Source: Chara braunii | Taxonomy: Eukaryota; Streptophyta; Charophyceae; Charales; Characeae | Reading direction: 5' to 3' | Length of the DNA stretch: 32,429 nucleotides | NCBI GenBank assembly: GCA_003427395.1 | Contig: BFEA01000551.1 | Location: 689,832 to 722,260 of the forward strand | Shown: positions 10,401-21,349 of the stretch, in pieces | Position numbering within the stretch: the stretch's first letter is position 1 | Layout of the letters: each line of letters begins with the position of its first letter | Translations under genes and position numbers: made by a program | Notes under the pieces: model-generated | What the model was told of the DNA's origin: nothing | Database searches by the model: none | Seen by the model: only the letters and a program-made list of their open reading frames with translations

Positions 10401-11278
10401 ACAAAAGGAAGAGAGTCATGTGTAAATGCTCGAAAGCGAGTATCGAGTGACCCTATGCTCTGAAACGTTGTCCTCTGTACCATCGCAACGATTATACACA
10501 ATAATTGGTCCACGTTTGAATTGATATCTCTCCTCTACGTAACGGTGAAGATGTCGACCGGTGACACCTTGCACCATTCGTGGTTAGGCGTCTTGCTGGG
10601 CCCCGCCTTATGTATTGTCTAAGTCGAGTTTGTTAATCGAGATGCTACATGTGATATTGTCAACTATATGTGCTCCTTTGACCCGTGCTAATTCATAAAG
10701 ACCCCTATACAACTTTTCGAGTGGGACATCTTTCCATATAAGTTTTGTGACAAGCTGTATTCCGATAAAGATCTTTAATTATTCGTAAAGCCTGCGACAG
10801 AGAAAATTTCAGTTAGCTCGTGTCAGGAGAGAGGTATGAGTCGAAATTAAAGAAGCCTACGTGCAGTGGCAGACCGGGCTCAACTCGTACGAGCATATGT
10901 AAAGACCCTAACCTACTCTGGAGGACCCTGCTGAAGTGCCAATTGTTAGAATTTACCCAGCAAAATTGCACTTATCACTCACTACCGTTACGAGCAGTGA
11001 CCTGAATTACTTCAAACTCCGGTTCCCTGAGTTGTAGTCTATCATCCAATGTCGGTTATTGCTGTTCAGTCATTACTTAATCATCTCGACAGATCAATAT
11101 CATTCAATGGACACAACCATCAGCAACATTCCACCCCAAGTTTAGACTTCGACTGACAACTTGAAAGGGATCGTATTCGACAATCTTATGCGTTGATAGA
11201 GTTGGGTGACTAGCAGCAACCCTGATGTGTTCCTTAGGACGAAAACTGTGATTTGGCATATGCACCACAAAAAAGTGA
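7490..11278. other. 3.8 kb without a recognisable gene
   Basis: Mixed-composition DNA with no frame over about 90 codons and no conserved domain I can read on either strand. A TATA-like ACTATATATGC at about 9022 followed by GGGACAAAGAG could belong to an old LTR or promoter, but I could find neither a matching second LTR nor a primer-binding site. It may be decayed mobile-element DNA. Confidence 0.5.
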
Positions 11279-11614
11279 AAACTGTTGGCCACCAATTTTG
11301 CTACAGAAAGCAAACGGGGCCTGTTCTCCCTCTTGGACAAGTTAACTGAGAGCTTGACTAGGGAAAACATGAGGGATGGCGAGGTTTTGGTGGCGAAGTG
11401 CATATCAAATAGAGACAAGAGAGAGGGATGGGAAGAGGAGGCATGCCGAGACATGGACTCTCATAGGCAGACCCAGCGAGAGCACACAATCCGGATAATA
11501 AAGGAAGAAAGGTATATAGAATATGTGTCTTACTTTTATGGCCACAACGATGAGCTACACAACGCCAACTCATTCATAGAAACGGTGGAGAAAGTTTGGG
11601 CAAGACTCAAGTGA
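11279..11614 (+). CDS. Unidentified coding-like stretch (112 codons)
   Basis: Open frame between a TGA at 11276-11278 and a TGA at 11612-11614. There is no ATG near its 5' end (the first is at about codon 31), so it would be an exon, a gene fragment or a remnant. Composition is rich in Lys, Glu and Arg and looks helical (for example LFSLLDKLTESLTREN), with no low-complexity runs, which is unlike its surroundings. No domain was recognised. A similar stretch follows at 11841-12506 in another frame, so the two may be exons or frameshifted parts of the same ancient gene or element. Confidence 0.3.
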   Translation, partial: KLLATNFATESKRGLFSLLDKLTESLTRENMRDGEVLVAKCISNRDKREGWEEEACRDMDSHRQTQREHTIRIIKEERYIEYVSYFYGHNDELHNANSFIETVEKVWARLK

Positions 11615-11840
11615 GCACAAAGATACCGAAGTTACCCTATCTTCATCTCAAACATCAAATAACACCCAACGATTAGCAACCTTCTCAACATTCCGCAACT
11701 GTGTGATCAGTGTCAGAGATTTATTATCCCAACAACATTCAACCATCTGTTAATCAACGCTCAATCATTTTTCCTTGCATTAGAGATAAGTTTCAGACAT
11801 ACACAGTTTTCCTATGAAGACATTGGATCAGTCTCCGTAG

Positions 11841-12506
11841 CGACTGTTGCATATAAGTACAGTTCAGTCATCTCGAATCGAGGGGTCGGGCTTGGCCATT
11901 CTCAACAAAATTGCTTCTAAGGATGCCTTCGAGTATCGGTACGTCAGTGAAACTGCCAAGCGAGCTGAATGATCTATCTTTGTAGTTCATACTGAGTTTG
12001 CAGAAGACACCATTCATGATCTGAGAATCTATCTGAAAAAAGGCAAGGAGACTCATGAATACTTTGATTCAGTTTGGATCTCAGCGGCCAGATACCTTGA
12101 GGAGAGAGAGAGGGAACTTGATGAGAGTGGTGCCAAGCTGATCCGCAGGTTTGGACCCAAGTTTTACACTGACCACCCCAAGCCTCCGGTACCTTTTACC
12201 CTCACTGATGGTTCTTACTGGGGTGAATTGGTGGATCTGGCTAAGAGGTACATCTCTCCTGCAGTGATTGACTATGAGGCAGTGAATGAGCCTTCTGAGT
12301 TTCGACATCTCAGCCGAGGGATTTTCTCTCAACCATATCTTCCTACTTTATGGGATGAGTTTTGTGTTATGGTCGACTTTCGTATCATGAGACTTGGTTG
12401 GAAATGTTTGGAACTTGCAGGCTTCAGGTGGCTCTACATCAAGAGGCCACAACCTCAGAGAGTATGGAGACATTACTCCAAGCACAAGAAACGAACAACA
12501 AAATAA
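11841..12506 (+). pseudogene. Unidentified degenerate coding region with one in-frame stop
   Basis: One frame stays open from after a TAG at 11838 to a TAA at 12504-12506, broken only by a TGA at 11970-11972. The part after that stop encodes 177 residues with protein-like composition: Trp, Tyr and Phe are well represented (DSVWISAARYLEERE, GPKFYTDHP, YLPTLWDEF, MRLGWKCLELAGFRWLY) and the C-terminus is basic (KHKKRTTK). I recognise no family. The GC content is higher than that of the AT-rich DNA that follows, and AATAAA occurs at 12801-12806. It may be a decayed gene, a last exon, or the accessory protein of an unknown mobile element. The single TGA could be a point mutation of TGG or an assembly error. 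Confidence 0.35.
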
Positions 12507-13131
12507 GAGATTGAATGTGTGACTTAGAGGGATGAGTGATTACTCTTAACTAATGTTGACCATGCTCTTTTGGTGTGTACTCTTTGAGATTATTATGAGT
12601 TTTCATTCTTCCTTCATTTATCCTTGTCATTGCTCAAGTCAGCAGTCTTGCATCGTCTACTCTACCTTTGTTTGATGATCATGTTTTTTGATGATCCTCT
12701 CACAGTTCTCAAAATTAAGAAACTGACAAAATTGATGCATGCATGACATACCATAATATTATGATTATTATTTGCATGATTCTTGGTTGTTCCGAATCAA
12801 AATAAAAGATTCTCAAGACCGGGGATCGACGAAGACCGTAATTGGAGGGTCTCACTCGAAGTCGGACGCACACAACAGGAAGTGGTTTATTTTAATTAAT
12901 TAGTTTTATTTATTGCAAACATCATCAAAATCCTGCGTGACAGCCCGTTGGCTTTCTGATCGCCAGAAGCGACCTGACTATAAAAAGTGCGACACCACGC
13001 AGGATGTTGGATGAGTATTGTGTTCTTTCTGAAGCCTCTATAAATTAGTCAAAGTTTGTATACATTCTTCTCGCTCTTTTTGAACTCAAAGTAGATCGGA
13101 GCCTCAGACTTATCCCGTAAGAAAACTCATA
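12507..13131. other. AT-rich spacer, no gene seen
   Basis: It contains an AATAAA at 12801-12806, a TTTATTTTAATTAATTAG-like stretch at 12886-12905 and a 10-bp inverted repeat described separately. No reading frame was recognised. Confidence 0.5.
12930..13005. repeat. Inverted repeat, 10-bp perfect arms, 76-base span
   Basis: ATCCTGCGTG at 12930-12939 is matched by its exact reverse complement CACGCAGGAT at 12996-13005, enclosing 56 bases. It may form a small hairpin; no RNA family was recognised. Confidence 0.6.
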
Positions 13132-14141
13132 AAGATTCCTGGGAGTCCTAGTTTTTCTGTCGGACTGTGTAAAAATGCAGGATTAACTGCTCTTGGGAAA
13201 GTAGTTGCGAGAATTAGCGGATGGCTGATGAACTATAAAGTTTCCCTTTTTGGAAGGGCCCTGGTTCTGTCGACGAACGCATTTTCCATACAGTGGTTTC
13301 CTCCCTCTATATGTTTGTTAGGGGTAAAGGCATATGAAACATAAAGAGGGTGGCAACAAAGTATCTGTGGAAGTCATCCGCCTCGGAGGACTAGGGATGC
13401 ATTAGTAAAGTCGCCCGATAGGTGGTTACCCTCCCGATATCACAAAAGGGTTTGAGCATATTAGACCCCCATACTCAAAATTGGGTCCTCATGGCAAAGT
13501 GAATATTTAAAGCATGTTTCCAAAACCAGTCCAAATTATGGGTTAGGCTAGTTGAGTATATATTAGGGAGAAAATGGGATATCCCCTGTCCCAGAGAGGT
13601 CTGGCAATGTTGTATGCTCCCTATCTTTTTGAATCGCAGAGTAAAATCTAGGGTATGGAAGGACATTTTGTTTGCTTGAAAAAAAAAATGTCCTCATATT
13701 TCTCTTTAGCCCTCCTCAAAATTGAAAATTGCAAATCAGATCCTGTTTGACAATGTTCACATTCTTAGCCAGGACGGTGACCCATTCTCTGCCTCGAACA
13801 TGTCTGGCAATTTCAGTCGTGCTTGGATGGAAAAAAAAGTCTCACGGGTTAAGCACTTAGTACGAGATGATGAACTGGATGCCTGGATCTCTGAGGAGAA
13901 ACTGCGAGACTGTCTCCCTCACCTAAGAAACGTTTTTGAGAATGGTGCTAAGTTGATTCAGGCCATGCCGACACAGTGGATTACATGCCTAAAAGCGGAT
14001 GTTGAACTAGTAGCGGGCACATGGGTGGCACAGGAGGAGGAGTCAAATAGATATTGGAAGATCATTAGGCTCGAGCTCACAACATGAATTAAGGTGGAGG
14101 AGTGGCAGCGAGCTCAGTCTGAAAAGGGATACCACCAACTT
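13132..14141 (+). mobile_element. Decayed LINE ORF2, C-terminal part (5'- and gap-truncated)
   Basis: Reading three plus-strand frames in turn gives the region that follows the reverse transcriptase in plant-type LINE ORF2: GKVVARISGW, YKVSLFGRALVLSTNAF and the tail KYLWKSSASED. After this come WVLMAK and KLWVRLVEYILGRKW, then a cleaner stretch from 13722 (SRAWMEKKVSRVKHLVRDD, AMPTQWITCLKADVEL). Stops and frameshifts (including one at the A run 13680-13688) show it is dead. The same SLFG-x-x-LV signature occurs in the minus-strand LINE at 24.3-24.96 kb. RT, endonuclease and ORF1 are absent upstream, as expected of a 5'-truncated copy; the zf-RVT end would fall in the N gap. Confidence 0.75.
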
Positions 14142-14876
14142 NNNNNNNNNNNNNNNNNNNNNNNNNNNNNNNNNNNNNNNNNNNNNNNNNNNNNNNNNNN
14201 NNNNNNNNNNNNNNNNNNNNNNNNNNNNNNNNNNNNNNNNNNNNNNNNNNNNNNNNNNNNNNNNNNNNNNNNNNNNNNNNNNNNNNNNNNNNNNNNNNNN
14301 NNNNNNNNNNNNNNNNNNNNNNNNNNNNNNNNNNNNNNNNNNNNNNNNNNNNNNNNNNNNNNNNNNNNNNNNNNNNNNNNNNNNNNNNNNNNNNNNNNNN
14401 NNNNNNNNNNNNNNNNNNNNNNNNNNNNNNNNNNNNNNNNNNNNNNNNNNNNNNNNNNNNNNNNNNNNNNNNNNNNNNNNNNNNNNNNNNNNNNNNNNNN
14501 NNNNNNNNNNNNNNNNNNNNNNNNNNNNNNNNNNNNNNNNNNNNNNNNNNNNNNNNNNNNNNNNNNNNNNNNNNNNNNNNNNNNNNNNNNNNNNNNNNNN
14601 NNNNNNNNNNNNNNNNNNNNNNNNNNNNNNNNNNNNNNNNNNNNNNNNNNNNNNNNNNNNNNNNNNNNNNNNNNNNNNNNNNNNNNNNNNNNNNNNNNNN
14701 NNNNNNNNNNNNNNNNNNNNNNNNNNNNNNNNNNNNNNNNNNNNNNNNNNNNNNNNNNNNNNNNNNNNNNNNNNNNNNNNNNNNNNNNNNNNNNNNNNNN
14801 NNNNNNNNNNNNNNNNNNNNNNNNNNNNNNNNNNNNNNNNNNNNNNNNNNNNNNNNNNNNNNNNNNNNNNNNNNNN
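14142..14876. other. Assembly gap (735 N)
   Basis: Unbroken run of N. The true length and content are unknown. The left edge cuts a LINE ORF2. Confidence 1.
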
Positions 14877-15967
14877 GGTCTTCCGGAGGTGCGGTTCTGC
14901 CACAGGAACAAACAAACGCTCCTTCTTGGAAAAGATGAGAGTTTTCCAATACTAGAGTCATTGTTACTCAAATGGGTGTATCACCAAAAAGGCCCAAAGG
15001 CGGATCCCTCACCACCTCTCGGTCAAAACGGGCCCAAAAGCAGTGTCGGTTACAGTCAATAAAAAGCTAAAATCACACCCAAAAGGTTGACGGTTGACAG
15101 ACCGGGAGCGCTGGAAGGCTCATATTGCAACCAGCCGAAGTGAAAATCTTTATGGAAAGCACTTCAGTAAATTTCATATCAAAAGTTGGCGAGTTTAATG
15201 TGCTACAGTCACTGCTTGTGGTCTTGTCGGCCCAGTGCCATGCATCTAAGCGCATGGAGATATCAACCACATGCAAGAGATGTGAATGAGGCTGGGAATC
15301 GAACATCCGTACACTGTCCTCTTTCAGATGAGATCTGGCTATGGTGGATACAATATTAGTCAGCACGGACGGGGGGCTTCTTCCCTTGGTATGATGATTG
15401 GATACTCTATGCATTACTTCCCTCCCAGGAATAACATTCTAGTGTCGGGTGGGGCTATGTGGCACTGGTGTGCAGAGGAGTGATTATGCATACTATCTGG
15501 TAGGCGAGAAACAGTGCAGTGTTCAGGGAGGGAAAAATTGTCGTTCAACAACATCATCATCAAATTTGCAATGCTTTTAATGATCCGTGCAAATTGAAAA
15601 AAGTGTGCGATGAGCTAGAGGAAAGGCCGCCCTTGTTTTTTTAGAACATGAACACAACACAACCAGTTGACCAAGATTACCTACGAGGGTCAACTGATCC
15701 TCAACAACTGACTTCTTCGAAGATAATTTGGTTAGACATTGATATGAGTGACCATTGGATCTGGGCAGCACAACAACTAAAATTTGGTTAGCAGGTCCTT
15801 TTACATTGTGCTTCAAGGGAATTCGGGAAAGTTTTTCCTTTTAGGAAATTATTATATGAAAGAGACTTTAGACCCAGTTTCCAGAAGTGAACGTTCATCA
15901 TGACATTCCGGGTTGAATTGTGAGGTCCCCGACGTCTTTCCTAAGAATTTTGCAATACAATGTTTCA

Positions 15968-15971
<4 letters not shown>
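14877..15971. other. Post-gap DNA, no gene assigned
   Basis: Nothing recognisable. A stretch at about 15715-15880 reads plausibly as protein on the plus strand (IWLDIDMSDHWIWAAQQLKFG, then a stop) and ends before the poly-A run at 15972, so this could be the 3' end of a retrotransposed copy. This is inference without a family match. Confidence 0.35.

Positions 15972-16039
<68 letters not shown>
15972..16039 (+). repeat. Poly-A run of 68
   Basis: Sixty-eight consecutive A. It could be the tail of a retrocopy or LINE lying to its left on the plus strand. No AATAAA was seen in the preceding 30 bases. Confidence 0.9.
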
Positions 16040-16040
<1 letters not shown>

Positions 16041-17050
16041 GAAGAAGGAAGTATCTTAAACCAACGGTGCCCCCGCCGCCGAAAACCCCTAGTCCCTGTG
16101 AGTTAAGGCTGGGTTGTACGGAGGGGCGGTGACCTTACGGAGGCACCAGATTGTACGGAGGGGCCGATGAGTCCAATCCCGCCATTTTGCAAGCTAAAAT
16201 TTTCCCGATTTTTTGTGCTAAAAAAAATTTGCCAAAATGTCTGAAAATTTGAGGGTCCGTAGATTAGGTCGTGATCTTTCAGGGAAAAACATAAAAAAAA
16301 TAAATAATAATTTTCACCATGAAATATTCACCGCGCCGATTCGGTTTATTTCAAATTATTTTTCGCAAATTTTATTTTTGAGGCCCGCCCGATTTTCCAC
16401 TATACTACCGGTATGCGTTATGAAACGGCGCTACCGGTACCCCTGACGTTTTCTGATGTCAGGAGGACCGGTGGTTTAAGTCTGACCCTATATTAAACAC
16501 AGAGGAAGAAGACACATTACAATCTACTCTACTTCTTTCCCCGGATTATTCCCCTACGAGAATAGTCGGTCTCGTGTGACGCTCCCATGAGACTCGGACC
16601 GTTAGTCTTGGGAAAAAAGGTCGGGGTCCAAAGTTGGTCCCAACTCAAACTCGATCGTGCCTGGGGTCTCAAAGTTTCTGGAAACGCCCGGCATCGTGAG
16701 ACCGGTGGAGCAGTAGAAACGTCCAGTATCAGGGGGTCGGTGGAGAGGTGAACCCAGAGACGTGCGAATTACCATCGGGAGGGCGGTGAAACAACGTGTC
16801 CGCATATGTAACATAGGATTCGTGAAAAACTAACAAAAAAAATTGTTAGGTTTGCACAATTTTTTTAAAGATTCTGATAGTACATTTTTCAGGCCTCCTA
16901 AATGAAAAAAAAAATTATGTGAAATAAATTAACCGCAAAAAAAAATAGAAAAATATTTTTTCAGAACCATTGAAAGTGATGAGGAGAGAAGCAAGTTTTT
17001 TTACAAAAAATCACTACCTTGCAAAGCATTGTTTGTTTTAGGAAGCGAAA
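16040..17050. other. Intergenic, no gene supported
   Basis: A GTACGGAGGGGC motif occurs twice (about 16118 and 16154). ACCGGT or ACCGGTA motifs cluster at 16406-16475, and CCTGAC/GTCAGG form a small palindrome at 16442-16463 just before a TATA-like CCCTATATTAAAC (about 16485). This resembles a core promoter or an LTR promoter, but no element boundaries could be found. AT-rich DNA begins at about 16810. Confidence 0.4.
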
Positions 17051-17600
17051 TATCGTAATTTTTTTTTACCAAAAAAAATCAGATTGATAGTTCTATAAGG
17101 TATGTTGCACGACAAATCTATTCGGGGGTTACCCAAACACGCACACATGTTCTCATCTTCACGAATACTTTCGCTTTGATATGTTATCTCATACATAGAC
17201 GAATATATTATTTTTTATGAAAATATTTTTTCATTTTTCAATTTCAAATTGTGGTTGGCTAAGAATTTGAAGATGACTCCCAAACAAAAGTTGTTTGAAT
17301 TTTTTTTTTATATAACATATATTTTTGACAAGGGTTTTATAGTTAACTTAAAAATGAATTTATGTTAACATATGTCTGTGTAGGATCCTCAGAGACTACA
17401 TGTGAAACAAGACTAGTTTTCGTATAGCTTGTTTTTTACCAAACTGCTGAAAACGACTTATAGTTCTATAAATGTGTATTCATTGAAACTGCTTTTCTTG
17501 ACATCTTTCGAGTTCGGCTTGCAGTCCTTAAAGATTGTCTTGTTTGAGCTATTTTTTTTGTCAATCTACTGAGGACGATTTTATAGTTTTATAACATGCT
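17050..17600 (+). repeat. Degenerate AT-rich tandem repeat, about three copies
   Basis: A block ending in ATAGTTCTATAA or ATAGTTTTATAA recurs near 17088, 17460 and 17583. The last two are preceded by matching CTTGTTT or AGCTTGT, a T run, and YCTGCTGAAAACGA or CTACTGAGGACGA, about 120 bases apart. Copies are diverged. Confidence 0.5.
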
Positions 17601-19385
17601 GTTTGCCGTAAAGGATTTTTTTGCACATTTTGAAAATCGCTATAACTTTTTGCCCGTTTTTTTGCCTCCTTTCTCAAGAAACAGTTAAAAACGTTCTCTT
17701 TAATGTGTAAAAAATAAAAGTTTGACTTTCATTTTTTCATTCTATAAAAGATGTTAGGTTTTGTGGTTTTGTTAGGTTTTCACAAATTCAGTGTTATGTG
17801 CGAATGGGGACAACGATCAATGGTATTCAGACGTGCGTTGTCGAGAGGGTAGACACACTCTCCTATTACGGTTGTTAGAGATATCATCTCACTCGGGGAA
17901 GCTGAGTCACAAGAGGTGATGAACACAAAACACGCGTATACAACACTATCGAAGAGTAACAAGCGGGAGGGATAGACGAAACGAGAAGGGAGGAGAAGAG
18001 AGGAGGGGAACGCACGACACGGTGAAAGATGATCGAGCGGTAGCGGTGGGGGAAAGGAGGAGGAAGGAGAAGTGAAGAGGCAAAGGCTATCGAAGGGGAG
18101 GGGCACAGGAAAGGAGGAGGGAGGAAAAGAGATGAGGGTGACGCACAACTGTGTGGAAAAAGATCGAGCAGAAGGGATAGGAAAGGAGCAGGGAGGAGAA
18201 GAGAAAAAAGGAAATGAGGAGCGAGGAGAGAGGTGGGCCCGTCCACAACGCATTCACGAGGAAAGGACGAGGTAGGAGAGGAGCATCTGAGGTTACAGAG
18301 CATCAGTCCGGTGCGAATGTGCACATGGAAGGATATCGGGAAAAAAAAGGTTCGTCGGGTTTGTCCCACTTGCAGGGTTTTGTTTGTTGTTCCGTATGTG
18401 AAAGGTGGTGGACGATGATAGGGCCCAAAACATGGATGCGAGCAAGGAGCGGGATGGTGGCAGAGTAAAAAAAAAATGGCAATGGAGGGATTAAGATATC
18501 TCAGGTGGAAGAGAGCGGCAAGGTTTATGAGAAGGAGGCGGAGAAGAGGGCCAAGGTCGACAACGAGGAGGAGGACACAGGGAAGAACGGAGGATAGGAG
18601 GTGAATTTTTTGAATGTCGCACCATCTGCTATTCGTAAAGAGGAGTAAGTGGACGAGGAGTGGGGGCACGTTGACGAGGAGGACAAGAGAGAGCACTTGG
18701 ACAATGAGGACGATAAAGAGGTGGAGATGGTGGGGGAGGAGGAAGGAGTCAGAGGCAAGTACATGGGAGGACGAGCATGAGGAGAGTAGGCGGACTTTCT
18801 TGAATGTGGCGCTACCAGGCGCCTCATCCGAAAGTCCTCCTCTCTCACTGTGATCAGTGTGAAGGGAATACGCTATAATGTTGGCATTTCTCTCATTTTC
18901 TCTCTCTTTCATACTCACTCAGTCTCTCTTTGAGCACGTGTGTGTGGTATGGAGGATGTATAACATGAAAAGGGATGCACATCAAAAATGCCTCGATGTT
19001 TCGAATCCTCCAGTGTTTTTAATTATAACTCACCTTTGTTGCCACATCTTCCCCTGCCATTGTTTCCCCCAATAATCCGGAACATACAATGCATGGTTAT
19101 TATAGATGTATTTGTGACAAACTTCAGTCCAGATACAACGATACCACATGCTTTATTCCGGGAAAGATGGTAGCGGCCATCTCAACCCCCCTCCCCCTAG
19201 ACACCGATGGCCTTCTCTTGCGAGGTAAATACATTATCGTCTTCTTACATTTTCTTGGGGGGGGGAAATATAACCATCATCTATTTATGAGGGTCATCAC
19301 GTCTCCATCTTGGCCTCAACCCCCCACCATCCAGCCTTCCCTCGACCACTTTCCCCCCTTCCCTCCCTGATCAGACGTGCAAACG

Positions 19386-19387
<2 letters not shown>
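17601..19387. other. Intergenic; purine-rich tract at 17940-18860, no gene supported
   Basis: On the plus strand 17940-18860 is extremely G/A-rich with internal partial repeats (GATCGAGCRG followed by GGAAAGGAGG at about 18029 and 18161). Long frames here are low-complexity products. One short stretch (18495-18594, EKEAEKRAKVDNEEEDTGKN) reads as an acidic-basic disordered segment but stops soon after. A phrase containing TTTTTTGAATGTCGC (18605) recurs as TTTCTTGAATGTGGC (18797), about 190 bases later. Right of 18870 nothing was recognised. Confidence 0.45.

Positions 19388-19433
<46 letters not shown>
19388..19433 (+). repeat. (CT)n microsatellite
   Basis: About 22 CT dinucleotides in a wider C/T-rich stretch (19290-19500). 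Confidence 0.95.
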
Positions 19434-19436
<3 letters not shown>

Positions 19437-19661
19437 CTTCCCCTCCTGACTTCTTCCGCCGCTTCCCACCATCCCACCTTCGGCCTTTCTCCCGCCCCCT
19501 CCCCATGCTACAGGCCTTAGTTCAAACCTCGCATGAAGCACATGAATTAGATTGAGTAACATACTCCAATTCTTAATTACCGGGGGCTGGTCAGTTCAAA
19601 TGATGATATCTCTAGGCCGCTCAGGAAAATATCCCGTCCTCAAAGACATCCGATAAAATAG

Positions 19662-19681
19662 AAAAAAAAAAAAAAAAAAAA

Positions 19682-19722
<41 letters not shown>
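19662..19722 (+). repeat. Poly-A run of 61 with one T
   Basis: A run broken only at 19683. It may be the tail of a retroelement to its left; the preceding CGATAAAATAG has a weak polyadenylation-like motif. Confidence 0.9.
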
Positions 19723-19725
<3 letters not shown>

Positions 19726-19984
19726 CATGTTACTTGGACCTTCCTCCACTGCAGGGAAATCCCTTAAAACCCCTACCCCCAAATTTACCCTCAGCTCAGG
19801 GTCTAAAGAGCAATCCCCCCAAACCTTAATCGGCTTGGGACTTCTGCCCTGCTTCTCTCCAGCTCCCCTAGGGAGACCCTGAGCTTTTGACCTCCTATGG
19901 CCTATAACAATAAAAATAATCCCACCAAGAGATAGGTGGGGAGATAAGCTTCCCCCTAACCGCTGGTTACCCTACTCAATAGAA
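19723..19984. other. Spacer, no gene seen
   Basis: C-rich plus strand with phrases such as ACCCTCAGCTCAGGGTCT. No reading frame or RNA gene was recognised. Confidence 0.5.
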
Positions 19985-19987
19985 ATT

Positions 19988-20453
19988 TTTTTCATAATTA
20001 AATAATCATTCTATAGTAAAATTACATTTTAAATTCTAAATTTTTATTATATTTTAAAAAATGTCATTCCAGTTTTAAAATTTTCCGTCTTACTTCAAAA
20101 CTTTCCTTCCAATAATAGGGTATCCCTTCTTATTTAAACTGCATGCTAGAGATGGAATGAAAGTCTGGATGAGTTCATAAAATATTTAATTGGAATGATA
20201 TTTTAAGTAAGGATTTTCAGTCATAAATAGGTTAATCTAATCTAAATTAGCAGATATTTGTTGTAGTAGAATGAAAGTTTAATTAAAACATTTCATAAAC
20301 TCGTTCAGATTTTCATTCCATCTTAAACAAATAAGGGAAGAGAAAACTCATATTTAGACGATAACTTATTAAATAAAATTAAAAATTTTAGAATTTGACA
20401 AACATTGGAATGACAATTTATAAATATGAATGATTTTTTTTTATGGAATGTTT
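19988..20453. mobile_element. AT-rich foldback (MITE-like) element
   Basis: Strong inner inverted repeat: the arm at 20149-20191 (GATGGAATGAAAGTCTGGAT onward) matches the reverse complement of 20281-20322 with about 80 percent identity, leaving an 89-base loop. Similarity continues outward: the CCCTTCTTATTTAAA side matches the complement of TTAAACAAATAAGGG, and the ends (AATAATCATTCTATA near 20000; the complement of AATATGAATGATT near 20425) also pair. No coding capacity. This fits a non-autonomous foldback or MITE; target-site duplications were not established. Confidence 0.6.
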
Positions 20454-20469
20454 TTCAACTTTCATTTCT

Positions 20470-21070
20470 CGTGGGAATTTTTCTGTTGCTTGCCTCCCTA
20501 CTTTGCCGAGTATAGTCACGACGAGATAACCGTTTTTTCCTCCTGGTGAATGCTGTCAATGAACATCCTCTTGCCCAGGTGAACATGAACCACCTTCTGC
20601 CCCAGTTTAACCTGCCTCTGTTTGCCTTTCTGACCTAGTCTGTTGCAATCATTGAACCAATTTTTCCCTTTATTCTCCTCTTGATTGTACAGTCTGTTGA
20701 CCATTTGTTCTTGAAGAGGATCTTGTTACGGTCTTTCCAAATCGTCAACATTACTGTAGAGCGGATGACGTGCGCCACATATCCCCAACCTTGCTTTCTG
20801 AAAAACAGTGGCAGAAGTTGGTCAGTGGTGATCTAGGTTTGATCCCACTGAAGGGCTGAGCCTAGCCAGTGCCAATACTCTGTCCACCATCGCCAAATCA
20901 TTTTTGAGGTTGTGCAGTCCCAAATGACACGTAGAATTGACTCTTCTTCACGATTTGTACATTTACAACAGGTTCTTGATATGGACATACCTCGATCAAC
21001 TACATTTGGCCGCTGATATCGCCGCGTACCAGTGAGATAGAAGTCACAGTAGACTCGATAACTTCAAATT
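20470..21070 (-). mobile_element. Decayed LINE ORF2 3' end (zf-RVT region), minus strand
   Basis: The complement reads through one frame with two stops: RVYCDFYLTGTRRYQRP, then GMSISRTCCKCTNREEE, LRVIWDCTTSKMIWRWW, then HVIRSTVMLTIWKDRNKILF and a basic tail. The C-x2-C followed by ...W-D-C and the I-W-x-x-R-N-K motif are the zf-RVT and post-zf-RVT signature of plant LINE ORF2 proteins. It probably continues the LINE fragment at 24300-24965, the two being separated by the 81-bp repeat array. Frame breaks show it is inactive. Confidence 0.7.
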
Positions 21071-21349
21071 GGGGAGTACTGTCAGTTGTGTCCACAATGC
21101 TTCAAGTACCCTCCTGTGTGGGGGGACTTCAGAGTGACAGGGTTCGGTCCGCCTTTTCACCAATCTCTCTGCCGTGAGAGAAGGTTAACAACACATATAA
21201 TTTTCATCATACATATATTATATATGCAACTTAGTATCACTTCTTTTTCATCGCTCATATTCTCCTCACTCTCACTCTCAATTTTCATGACACATTTGAA
21301 AAAGTTGCAGATTTTTTATCGTTCGTGTTATTCTCATCGTAGATGTTGT
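21071..21349. other. Spacer between LINE tail and repeat array
   Basis: No clear LINE or repeat reading. It probably holds degenerate LINE sequence at its left edge and array edge on the right. Confidence 0.35.

Noticed and set aside
14043-15062. Frames of about 285-322 codons on both strands spanning the gap
   Set aside because: They are mostly N translated as X; the gap creates them.
15270-15360. Possible minus-strand tRNA (GTTCGATTCCC B-box-like motif near 15292)
   Set aside because: There is no convincing A box or cloverleaf upstream on that strand.
17884-18918. 344-codon minus-strand frame rich in Leu/Ser/Pro
   Set aside because: It is produced by the polypyrimidine complement of the purine tract; low complexity, no domain, and it looks falsely like membrane segments.
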